Assembly (NCBI GenBank): GCA_021793115.1 | Contig: JAJYTJ010000059.1 | Location: 1 to 21,417 of the forward strand | Source of the DNA: Actinomycetes bacterium | GTDB taxonomy: Bacteria > Actinomycetota > Actinomycetes > Actinomycetales > Cellulomonadaceae | Length of the DNA stretch: 21,417 nucleotides | Direction of reading: 5' to 3' | In this document: one piece after another, positions 1 to 5,938 of the stretch | How positions within the stretch are numbered: the first letter of the stretch is position 1 | Layout of the letters: the number at the start of each line of letters is the position of its first letter | Translations under genes and position numbers: made by a program | The notes under the pieces: generated by a model | Told to the model about the DNA's origin: nothing | Database searches by the model: none | What the model saw: only the letters and a program-made list of their open reading frames with translations

Positions 1-1
1 G

Positions 2-613
2 GCCGCGGAGGCCGACGGCGGGACCGCCGTCATGGCCGGCTGGGACGGCGCGGCGCACGGCGTGCTGGTGCTGCGCGACCCGCTCAAGCCGACGAGCGCC
101 CAGGCGGTCGCCGAGCTGCGGGCGCTGGGGCTGCGGCCGGTGCTCCTCACGGGCGACAACCCGGGCGCCGCCCGGGCGGCCGCGCGCGAGGCGGGGATCG
201 CGGACGAGGACGTGGTCGCGCAGGTGCTGCCGGAGGACAAGGTGGCCGCCGTGGCGCGGCTGCAGGCGCAGGGCCGCACGGTCGCGATGGTGGGCGACGG
301 CGTCAACGACGCCGCGGCCCTGGCGACGGCCGACCTCGGGCTCGCGATGGGCACCGGAACCGACGTGGCGATGCAGGCGGCCGACCTCACGCTGGTGCGC
401 GGCGACCTGCGCTCCGCACCCCAGGCGATCCGCCTGTCGCGCGCCACGCTGCGGATCATCAAGCAGAACCTGTTCTGGGCGTTCGGGTGCACCGTCGCGG
501 CCATCCCGCTGGCGGCGTTCGGCCTGCTCAACCCGATGATCGCGGGCGCGGCCATGGCGTTCAGCTCGGTGCTGGTGGTGACGAACTCGCTGCGCCTGCG
601 CCGCTTCGCCTGA
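2..613 (+). CDS. Copper-type P1B ATPase, C-terminal fragment
   Basis: This is the 3' part of a heavy-metal-translocating P-type ATPase. The reading frame is open from the window edge, so the true start lies upstream. The fragment carries the end of the P domain: a LTGDNPGAA segment, the hinge motif MVGDGVNDAAALA (the GDGxND signature that binds Mg2+ near the phosphorylated Asp), and MGTGTDVA. Two closing transmembrane helices follow, and the last contains MAFSSVLVVTNSLRLR. The paired M-x-x-S-S and N residues of that helix are typical of Cu+ exporters (CopA/CtpV group), so copper is the likeliest substrate. The N-terminal metal-binding domain, CPC motif and DKTGT site lie outside the window, so metal specificity is inferred. 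A strong hairpin follows the stop, so this is probably the last gene of its transcript. Confidence 0.9.
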   Translation, partial: AAEADGGTAVMAGWDGAAHGVLVLRDPLKPTSAQAVAELRALGLRPVLLTGDNPGAARAAAREAGIADEDVVAQVLPEDKVAAVARLQAQGRTVAMVGDGVNDAAALATADLGLAMGTGTDVAMQAADLTLVRGDLRSAPQAIRLSRATLRIIKQNLFWAFGCTVAAIPLAAFGLLNPMIAGAAMAFSSVLVVTNSLRLRRFA

Positions 614-618
614 CCCGG

Positions 619-669
619 GTGGAACGAACACGCCCCGACACGCCGCGCGTCGGGGCGTGTTCGTTCCAC
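619..669 (+). terminator. Perfect 21-bp hairpin after the copper ATPase
   Basis: Bases 619-639 are exactly complementary to 649-669, giving a 21-bp stem with a 9-nt loop. It starts 6 nt after the TGA of the ATPase gene. No U-tract follows, which is usual for terminators in high-GC actinobacteria. Because the stem is symmetrical it could stop transcription from either side. Confidence 0.8.
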
Positions 670-679
670 TGAGGGGGCG

Positions 680-720
680 GGTGGTGCGCGGGTGAGGGGG
701 TCGGTGGTGCGCGGACGAGG
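680..720 (+). repeat. Two tandem 18-bp direct repeats (23-bp period)
   Basis: GGTGGTGCGCGG occurs at 680-691 and again at 703-714. Including the next six bases, the copies match at 16 of 18 positions (680-697 and 703-720). They lie just upstream of the SPFH operator. They could be a regulator site or a slippage product; function unknown. Confidence 0.5.
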
Positions 721-723
721 AAT

Positions 724-742
724 GTGATATCACTTTGCTATC
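724..742 (+). promoter_or_regulatory. Candidate RHH operator/promoter of the SPFH operon
   Basis: This AT-rich patch stands out in very GC-rich DNA. It contains the perfect 10-bp palindrome GTGATATCAC (724-733). The direct repeat TGATATC (725-731) and TGCTATC (736-742) has an 11-bp period, so both copies face the same side of the helix. Tandem half-sites about one turn apart are typical of ribbon-helix-helix repressors, and the second gene of this operon encodes one. The promoter -10 is probably inside the patch, so binding would repress. Operator function is inferred. Confidence 0.5.
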
Positions 743-783
743 GCGACGCCGGACGTCCCGGCGCGCGCTCGCAAGGAGTCCCC

Positions 784-1731
784 ATGTCCGACATCGCCAC
801 CGCGCAGGGGCCGGTGGACCACGACCCCAACGCCCGCCCCGGCGCCCGGGTCGACGTCACGGAGAGGCCCGCCTGGGCGCTGCCGGGCGGCCCGGCATTC
901 CTCGTCGTCCTGCTGGCCATCGCCGCCCTCCTGGGCGGCTTCGCGCTCTTCGCCCACGCCGACTCCTCCGGCAACGGCGCGTGGGGCATCCTCGGGGTGG
1001 TGCTCGTCCTGGCCGCCGTCGTGGCGTTCACGGGCCTGACGATCATCAGCCCCGGCACCACGCGGGTGGTCCTCTTCTTCGGGCGCTACGTGGGCACCGT
1101 GCGGCACACGGGCCTGGTCTTCACGGTGCCGCTGGCCACCCGCCGCAGCGTGTCCGTGCGGGTGCGCAACTTCGAGACGAGCGAGCTCAAGGTCAACGAC
1201 CAGGAGGGCAACCCGATCAACATCGCCGCGATCGTCGTGTGGCAGGTCGCGGACACCGCCAAGGCCGTCTTCGCGGTGCAGGACTACGGCGACTTCGTGC
1301 GCGTCCAGTCCGAGTCGGCGCTGCGGCACGTGGCGATGTCCCACCCGTACGACCACCCGGACTCGGGCGAGAACTCGCTGCGCGGCGCCACCGACCTGGT
1401 CTCCGGCGAGATCGCCGACGAGGTGGCCGCGCGCGTCGCGATCGCCGGTGTCGAGGTCATCGAGGCGCGGATCTCCAACCTCGCCTACGCCCCCGAGATC
1501 GCGGGCGCCATGCTGCAGCGGCAGCAGGCCGGCGCGATCATCGCCGCCCGCAGCCGCATCGTCGAGGGCGCGGTCACCATGGTCAAGGATGCGCTCGGCC
1601 GCCTCGAGGCGGACTCCATCGTCGAGCTGGACGACGAGCGCAAGGCCGCCATGGTGTCGAACCTGCTCGTCGTGCTCTGCGGCGAGGCGCGGGCCACCCC
1701 CGTCGTCAACACGGGGACCCTCTACCAGTGA
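784..1731 (+). CDS. SPFH/band-7 domain membrane protein
   Basis: The 315-residue protein belongs to the SPFH (stomatin/prohibitin/flotillin/HflK-C) superfamily. A polar N-terminus of about 35 residues is followed by two hydrophobic helices (about 36-57 and 66-90). The SPFH domain begins at ISPGTTRVVLFFGRYVGTVR, a characteristic entry sequence, and contains VSVRVRNFETSELKVNDQ and the alternating region around IVVWQVADT. A helical tail with AMLQRQQAGAIIAARSRIVEGA resembles the oligomerising coiled coil of the family. Such proteins build membrane-bound rings or scaffolds; no specific partner can be read here. The start is the ATG preceded by AAGGAG (773-778) with 5 nt spacing; an earlier in-frame start at 724 would fall in the operator. 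It overlaps the next gene by 4 bases (GTGA), so the two are translationally coupled. Confidence 0.88.
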   Translation: MSDIATAQGPVDHDPNARPGARVDVTERPAWALPGGPAFLVVLLAIAALLGGFALFAHADSSGNGAWGILGVVLVLAAVVAFTGLTIISPGTTRVVLFFGRYVGTVRHTGLVFTVPLATRRSVSVRVRNFETSELKVNDQEGNPINIAAIVVWQVADTAKAVFAVQDYGDFVRVQSESALRHVAMSHPYDHPDSGENSLRGATDLVSGEIADEVAARVAIAGVEVIEARISNLAYAPEIAGAMLQRQQAGAIIAARSRIVEGAVTMVKDALGRLEADSIVELDDERKAAMVSNLLVVLCGEARATPVVNTGTLYQ

Positions 1732-1967
1732 CCGAGCAGGGAACCGAGCCGCAGCAGCCCCGGCGCGAGCCCGCCGCGCGCGAGCGCAAGGCCGTGCTGC
1801 TGCGGCTCGACCCTGCCGTCCACGACGCCCTGGCCCGCTGGGCGTCCGACGAGCTGCGCAGCGTCAACGCGCAGATCGACCTGCTGCTGCGCGAGGCCCT
1901 GGCCCGCGCCGGTCGGTCCCCCGCCGGCCTGGCACCACCCCGCCGGCCCGGGCGGCCGTCGACGTGA
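1728..1967 (+). CDS. Small ribbon-helix-helix (Arc-type) protein
   Basis: This 79-residue protein starts at a GTG that overlaps the TGA of the SPFH gene (GTGA). After a charged, disordered N-terminus, residues about 22-58 form a clear RHH fold: a beta strand with KAVLLRLDP, helix 1 (AVHDALARWASDE), the turn LRSVNAQI and helix 2 (DLLLREALARAG). The S-V-N-A-Q-I segment before helix 2 is the usual Arc/CopG/HicB-like pattern. The tail is rich in Pro and Arg. RHH proteins bind DNA as dimers on short repeated half-sites, and the TGATATC/TGCTATC pair upstream of the operon is the obvious target, suggesting autoregulation. No toxin-like gene is adjacent, so I do not call it an antitoxin. A hairpin terminator overlaps its stop. 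Confidence 0.8.
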   Translation: MTEQGTEPQQPRREPAARERKAVLLRLDPAVHDALARWASDELRSVNAQIDLLLREALARAGRSPAGLAPPRRPGRPST

Positions 1968-1980
1968 CGGCCCGGGCCGG
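1943..1980 (+). terminator. Hairpin terminator over the RHH stop codon
   Basis: CCGGCCCGGGC (1943-1953) is exactly complementary to GCCCGGGCCGG (1970-1980). Inside it, GGCCGTC (1954-1960) can instead pair with GACGGCC (1966-1972) around a 5-nt loop. Either fold places the stop codon (1965-1967) in the hairpin. It likely ends the SPFH-RHH transcript. Confidence 0.6.
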
Positions 1981-2056
1981 TGCCCGGCGGAAGCGCGCCG
2001 CCCGCCGCACGCGTCTCGTCACCGGGAATCCTCAGGCCCCGTCCAGCCGGGCGTCG

Positions 2057-2062
2057 TAGTGT
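2057..2062 (+). promoter_or_regulatory. -10 element TAGTGT for a leaderless CPBP transcript
   Basis: TAGTGT fits the actinobacterial TANNNT -10 and lies 8 nt before the ATG at 2071. No Shine-Dalgarno is present. Transcription would start at or next to the ATG. This argues against the GTG at 2059, which lies inside the -10. Confidence 0.5.
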
Positions 2063-2070
2063 CCCGGTCC

Positions 2071-2904
2071 ATGGCCGTGCCGGAGTCGTCGACCCCGCCC
2101 GCCCTCGCCGCCGAGGTGCCGGGCACCGTCGCCCCAGCCACCACCGTCCCCAGCCCGCGGCGCCTTTGGGCCGAGGTCTGGATCGTGCTCGGCATGTCCC
2201 TGGGGCAGTCCGCCGTCTACGCGGTCATCAGCCTCGTCGCCAAGCTCACCGCCGGCCCGCCGCTGGCCTCGCAGTCGACGGCGCTCAACGTCAGCCAGTC
2301 GCCACGCCCGCTGCTCGACCTCACCTACCAGCTCACGGGCATCTTCTTCGCCGCGCTGCCCGTCGCGCTGGCGCTGTACCTGCTCAGCGACCCGGGTCGC
2401 TCGGCGCTGCGCCGCATCGGGCTCACCGGCGAGCGCCCGTGGCGCGACCTGGGCTGGGGCGCCGGGCTCGCCGCGGCCATCGGCGTGCCGGGGCTGGCGT
2501 TCTACGCGCTCGGCCGCGCGATCGGCATCACCGTGCAGGTGCAGGCCTCAGCCCTCAACGCGCACTGGTGGACCATCCCCGTGCTCGTCCTCTCAGCGGC
2601 GCAGAACGGGCTGCTCGAGGAGGTCGTCGCCGTCGGGTACCTCTCCGAACGGCTCCGGCAGCTGCGGTGGCGCGGCCCCGCGATCGTCGTCGCCTCGGCC
2701 CTGCTGCGGGGCTCGTACCACCTCTACCAGGGCTGGGGTCCGTTCATCGGCAACGCCGTCATGGGCGTCGTCTTCGCCGAGTACTACCGGCGCACGCGCC
2801 GCGTCGCACCGCTCGTCGTCGCGCACTTCCTCATGGACATGGTCGTGTTCGTCGGGTACGACCTGATCCCGCACGCGTGGCTGGCCGGGCTGGGGCTCAC
2901 CTGA
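2071..2904 (+). CDS. CPBP-family intramembrane glutamic endopeptidase
   Basis: This 277-residue polytopic membrane protein has about seven or eight hydrophobic segments and belongs to the CPBP (Rce1/ABI-like) family. Motif 1 is seen as LLEEVVAVGYL, with the catalytic Glu-Glu pair; the Arg common in EExxxR is absent. Motif 2 is RGSYHLYQGWG, with the metal/water-binding His. Motif 3 is AHFLMDMVV, with the H-x-x-x-D pattern. The R-x-SYHLYQG variant is common in actinobacterial members. The substrate cannot be deduced; relatives cleave prenylated proteins or self-immunity and signalling peptides. The start at ATG 2071 is chosen because a TAGTGT -10 lies 8 nt upstream and no ribosome binding site is visible; GTG 2059 would add four residues. 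The next gene begins 61 bp downstream with its own promoter. Confidence 0.85.
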   Translation: MAVPESSTPPALAAEVPGTVAPATTVPSPRRLWAEVWIVLGMSLGQSAVYAVISLVAKLTAGPPLASQSTALNVSQSPRPLLDLTYQLTGIFFAALPVALALYLLSDPGRSALRRIGLTGERPWRDLGWGAGLAAAIGVPGLAFYALGRAIGITVQVQASALNAHWWTIPVLVLSAAQNGLLEEVVAVGYLSERLRQLRWRGPAIVVASALLRGSYHLYQGWGPFIGNAVMGVVFAEYYRRTRRVAPLVVAHFLMDMVVFVGYDLIPHAWLAGLGLT

Positions 2905-2952
2905 GCCGCCCGCGCCGGTCCCCGATCGCCCGTCCGGCCCGGTCGCTCTGCC

Positions 2953-2958
2953 TAGACT
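2953..2958 (+). promoter_or_regulatory. -10 element TAGACT for a leaderless transcript
   Basis: TAGACT is followed by 7 nt and then GTG 2966. No ribosome binding site is visible, consistent with a transcript starting at the GTG. Confidence 0.5.
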
Positions 2959-2965
2959 CGCCCAG

Positions 2966-5485
2966 GTGAGCACCGCGCAGGAGGGGGTCGCGGCCGACCG
3001 GACCGGGCAGGGACCGGCGGTCGAGATCGTCGACATCCCCGCCGCCCGCGTCCACCACCAGTCGGACCTGCTCGGGGTGGTGCTCGCCACGCTCGGCGTG
3101 GTGCTCGTCGTCGCGCTGGCCGCGTACGCCCACAACACCACCGGCGGCATCGCGGAGGACGTGCAGGGGTTCGCCACGCTGCTGCGCCGCATCCTCTTCG
3201 TGCCCGTCTACGTGCTCGTCTCGCTCGTCACCGTGCTGGTGCCCCTCGCCGTGCTCATCGACCTGGCGGCGCGCCGCCAGGGCCGCCTGCTGCTCGAGAC
3301 GTCGGCGGCCGGCGCCGCCGGCCTGGCCCTGACGACGTTCGGCCACTGGGCGCTCGTCACCTTCGGCAGCCACGAGCTCGTCGCCACGATGTCCGTGATC
3401 CAGACCGACGCGGTCACCAACCTCGACGTGCCGGTGCTCACGCTGCCGGGCTACGTCGCCATGCTCGCCGCGCTGCTGACGCTGGCGGGCCCGCGGGCGC
3501 ACCGCAGCTCGGTGCGGTGGAGCTGGAACGCGCTGTGGACCGCGATCGGCGTCACGCTCATCACCGCGCAGGTCTCGCTGCCAGGCGTCGCGCTCGCGCT
3601 GGCGCTGGGGCGGCTGGCCGGCCTCGGCGTGCGCTACCTCGCCGGGGTCGCCCCCGAGCGCGCCTACGGCGATGCCCTCGTCGCCGGCGTCCGGCGGGCC
3701 GGCTACACGCCCGTGTCGCTGGTCCGGGTGCCCGACGCCGACACCCGGATCGCGGCCGAGCAGCTGCACCGCGAGCACAACCTGCCCGAGCCCGACGAGG
3801 CCTCGGCCGCGCTCGTGCGCTCGTCCGACGCCCGCGTCTACCAGGTGCGCACGTCGTACGGCGAGGTCCTCGACCTGCGGGTGCTCGACGGCGACCGCCA
3901 GGTGGTGGGCCTGCTGGCCCGCACGTGGCGCAGCCTGCGGCTGCGGGGGATCGAGGGCCGCAACGTCGTCTCGCTGCGGCAGGCCTCGGAACGCGCGGCG
4001 CTGCTGGCCTACGCGGCCACCGCCGCCGGCGTCCACACCCCGCGCCTGCTGCGCATCAGCGAGAACGCCGACTCGATGATGCTGCTCCAGGAGCACCCCG
4101 CGGGCGCCGTGCCCCTCAGCCACATCGCCGACGACGAGCTCACCGACGACCTCCTCGCGGAGGTCTGGACGCAGCTGCGCGCCGCCCACCACGCCGGCAT
4201 CGCGCACCGCGCCATCACGGCCGACACCGTGCTCGTCGGGCCGGGGACCACGCACCACGGCGTGTGGCTCACCGGCTGGGACTCGGGCGACGTCGCCTCG
4301 TCCGACCTGGCGCGCCGCATCGACATCACCCAGATGCTCGCGGTGCTCGCGCTGCGCGTCGGCGCGGCGCGTGCCGTCCGGTCCGTCGCCGACGCGCTGG
4401 CCGACGACGACGTCGCCGCCATCGGCCCGATGCTCCAGACCATCACGCTGCCGCGCCAGACGCGCGAGCTCATGCGCCACCACCGTGAGGTGCTCGCCGA
4501 GCTGCGGCAGGAGATCGTCGCGCGCCTGCCGGAGGCCGACATCGCGCCGCAGCGCCTGGTCCGGTTCGGCGCGCGCACGGTGCTGACGATCGTCGTCTCC
4601 ATCGTCGCGGCGTTCGTCGTCCTCACCACCATCAACGTGCACCAGATCGGGCTCGCGCTCAGCGGCTCCGACTGGCGCTACTCGGTGACGGCCTACGTGC
4701 TGGGCCTGGTGACGCTCGTCGGCGCCGCGCTGAGCCTGGTGGCCTTCGCGCCGGTGCGGGTGAGCCTGTGGCACGCGACCGTGGTCCAGGCCGCGGCGTC
4801 CTTCGTCGCCCTCGCGGCGCCCGCGGGAATCGGTCCCGCCGCGCTCAACCTCCGCACGCTCACGCGGCGCGGCGTGTCCACCACGCTGGCCACCGCCACC
4901 GTGGCGCTCATCCAGGTGGCCCAGATGGTGGTCACCGTGCTGCTGCTGGTGGTGCTCACGCTGACGTCCGGGACGCAGCAGCAGTCGCCGGTGCCGCTGT
5001 CGCCGGCCGTGCTCGTGGTCATCGGGATCGTCGTGCTCGCGCTCGCGGCCGCGCTGCTCGTGCCGCAGGTGCGCGCCTGGGTGGGCAAGCGCGTCATGCC
5101 GACGCTGCGGCAGACGTGGCCGCGGCTCGTCGAGGTCGTCGGGCAGCCCGGGCGGCTGCTGCTGGGGCTGGGCGGCAACATGGTCACCACCCTCGGGTAC
5201 GTGCTGGCGTTCGACGCCGCGCTGCACGGGCTGGGCCAGCACGTGAGCCTGGTCCAGGTGGCGATCGTCTACCTGGCCGGCACCACGCTCGGTGCGCTGG
5301 TGCCGACGCCCGGCGGGGTGGGCACCACGGAGGCCGCGCTCGCGGCCGGCCTCGGTACCGTCGCGGGGATCAACCCCGGTGTCGCCTTCTCCGTGGCGGT
5401 GCTGTTCCGCGTGCTCACCTACTGGCTGCGGATCCCGCTCGGCTGGGTGGCGATGCGCCGCCTGCAGCGGGCGGGCGAGCTGTAG
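2966..5485 (+). CDS. Kinase-like domain fused to UPF0104/LPG-synthase-type membrane domain
   Basis: This large 839-residue membrane protein has three parts. Residues 1-225 hold about five transmembrane helices. Residues about 230-520 form a soluble domain resembling a protein or aminoglycoside-type kinase. The loop IAHRAITADTVLVG (around 413-426) corresponds to HRDxxxxN and WDSGD (around 437) to DFG, but the catalytic Asp is replaced by Ala and no clear VAxK lysine is seen. It may therefore be a pseudokinase. Residues about 530-835 form a polytopic domain ending with PTPGGVGTTEAALAAGL, the signature of the UPF0104 (TIGR00374, PF03706) family related to the membrane half of lysyl-phosphatidylglycerol synthase. 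Such fusions are known in actinobacteria; their substrates are mostly undefined, with lipid transfer or flipping the usual guess. The start is the GTG 7 nt after a TAGACT -10. It is convergent with the small riboswitch-controlled ORF: the two stop codons are one base apart. Confidence 0.85.
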   Translation: MSTAQEGVAADRTGQGPAVEIVDIPAARVHHQSDLLGVVLATLGVVLVVALAAYAHNTTGGIAEDVQGFATLLRRILFVPVYVLVSLVTVLVPLAVLIDLAARRQGRLLLETSAAGAAGLALTTFGHWALVTFGSHELVATMSVIQTDAVTNLDVPVLTLPGYVAMLAALLTLAGPRAHRSSVRWSWNALWTAIGVTLITAQVSLPGVALALALGRLAGLGVRYLAGVAPERAYGDALVAGVRRAGYTPVSLVRVPDADTRIAAEQLHREHNLPEPDEASAALVRSSDARVYQVRTSYGEVLDLRVLDGDRQVVGLLARTWRSLRLRGIEGRNVVSLRQASERAALLAYAATAAGVHTPRLLRISENADSMMLLQEHPAGAVPLSHIADDELTDDLLAEVWTQLRAAHHAGIAHRAITADTVLVGPGTTHHGVWLTGWDSGDVASSDLARRIDITQMLAVLALRVGAARAVRSVADALADDDVAAIGPMLQTITLPRQTRELMRHHREVLAELRQEIVARLPEADIAPQRLVRFGARTVLTIVVSIVAAFVVLTTINVHQIGLALSGSDWRYSVTAYVLGLVTLVGAALSLVAFAPVRVSLWHATVVQAAASFVALAAPAGIGPAALNLRTLTRRGVSTTLATATVALIQVAQMVVTVLLLVVLTLTSGTQQQSPVPLSPAVLVVIGIVVLALAAALLVPQVRAWVGKRVMPTLRQTWPRLVEVVGQPGRLLLGLGGNMVTTLGYVLAFDAALHGLGQHVSLVQVAIVYLAGTTLGALVPTPGGVGTTEAALAAGLGTVAGINPGVAFSVAVLFRVLTYWLRIPLGWVAMRRLQRAGEL

Positions 5486-5486
5486 C

Positions 5487-5636
5487 TCAGGCGGCCGCGT
5501 CGTCCTGCGTCGGCAGGAGCGCCAGCGCGCCAATCTCGGCAGCCCGGCGGGCCCACGCCTGCAGCCGCGCCGCGGGAAGGTCGGCGTGCGGGGTGGGGGA
5601 GCTGAAGGGGCTGGCAGCCTGTCCGCGCTGGTCCAT
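5487..5636 (-). CDS. 49-residue ORF downstream of a c-di-GMP riboswitch
   Basis: This short ORF is read from ATG 5636 to TGA 5487. It begins MDQRGQAASPF, continues through a Pro/Ser-rich stretch, and has a helix-prone middle (LPAARLQAWARRAAEIGALA) before LLPTQDDAAA. There is no signal peptide, membrane helix or cysteine, and I recognise no family. Evidence that it is real: an AGGA Shine-Dalgarno (5647-5644) lies 7 nt before the ATG, and a well-formed GEMM-I riboswitch ends directly on that site. The ORF stops just before the stop codon of the convergent membrane protein gene, so nothing else lies between riboswitch and convergent gene for it to control. The middle could form an amphipathic helix that binds a partner or membrane. 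Function unknown. Confidence 0.68.
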   Translation of the reverse strand: MDQRGQAASPFSSPTPHADLPAARLQAWARRAAEIGALALLPTQDDAAA

Positions 5637-5644
5637 CGTCGTGT

Positions 5645-5732
5645 CCTGTCTTTCGGCAGCCCGGCTGACCCGTGATGGGCCCCGTGGCTTTGCGTCCCCG
5701 CCTCACAGCGGGTTTGCCGGTTCGCTGACAGG
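5645..5732 (-). promoter_or_regulatory. Cyclic-di-GMP-I (GEMM-I) riboswitch
   Basis: On the minus strand, 5' to 3', the element shows the hallmarks of the class I c-di-GMP riboswitch. P1 pairs CCUGUC (5732-5727) with GACAGG (5650-5645). Then come GGCAAACC (5718-5711), a P2 hairpin with stem CCCGCU/GGCGGG closed by a GUGA (GNRA) tetraloop (5706-5703), and GGGACGCAAAGCC (5697-5685). P3 contains CCC-AUCAC-GGG (5679-5669), and the element ends GGUCAGCCGGGCUGCCGA (5670-5653), matching the conserved 3' strand of the Vibrio Vc2 aptamer. The base equivalent to Vc2 G20 is G, which favours c-di-GMP over cGAMP. The downstream ORF's AGGA site (5647-5644) overlaps the 3' strand of P1. Ligand-stabilised P1 should hide the Shine-Dalgarno, so I infer a translational OFF switch. 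Confidence 0.92.
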
Positions 5733-5738
5733 TCCGAC

Positions 5739-5766
5739 AGTAGACGATGACTACGCCCGGACGGAA
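5739..5766 (-). promoter_or_regulatory. Candidate promoter of the riboswitch transcript
   Basis: On the minus strand TCTACT (5744-5739) could be the -10 and TTCCGT (5766-5761) a weak -35, with 16-bp spacing. Transcription would then start about 7 nt later, at or next to the first base of P1 (5732). The shifted hexamer TACTGT (5742-5737) is an alternative -10. Confidence 0.35.
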
Positions 5767-5781
5767 GCCGTCAGAACGGCC

Positions 5782-5803
5782 AAATCGGGCGAGTGGCCGA
5801 TTT
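5782..5803. promoter_or_regulatory. AAATCGG-N8-CCGATTT dyad upstream of the riboswitch
   Basis: This is a perfect 7-bp inverted repeat (5782-5788 and 5797-5803), centred about 60 bp upstream of the predicted riboswitch transcript start. That position suits an activator site. The rest of 5733-5938 has lower GC than its surroundings. It holds GACAAA/TTTGTC arms (5815-5820, 5836-5841) and a TTTGGCCCAAA palindrome near 5890-5905. I see no coding sequence there. Confidence 0.35.
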
Positions 5804-5938
5804 CACCCGGCGCCGACAAAAGTGCAGGTCACGGCTTTGTCCGTCGTTGATGTGAACGTTAACCGAGAATTCGCCTCGACCATTCACCCGTTTGGCCCAA
5901 AGCAGTCATAAGCGGACGTCCCCACTGACCTGCCGCAG

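Noticed and set aside
1728..1967. Reading the RHH gene as an antitoxin
   Set aside because: No toxin-like ORF is next to it; the partner gene encodes an SPFH protein, so only a regulator role is supported.
2897..5533. An 878-codon open frame on the minus strand
   Set aside because: It is antisense to the kinase-like/UPF0104 gene, with a His/Arg/Asp/Gln-rich product and no motif. It also does not use the frame of the riboswitch-controlled ORF.
5419..5706. A 95-codon minus-strand frame overlapping the riboswitch and small ORF
   Set aside because: Its start lies inside the aptamer, with no ribosome site, and it runs into the convergent gene. The 49-codon frame has the proper Shine-Dalgarno.
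5782..5841. A flagellar sigma-28 promoter near the riboswitch (GCCGA-like sequences)
   Set aside because: GCCGAT and GCCGAC occur, but no matching upstream element at the right spacing is present on either strand.
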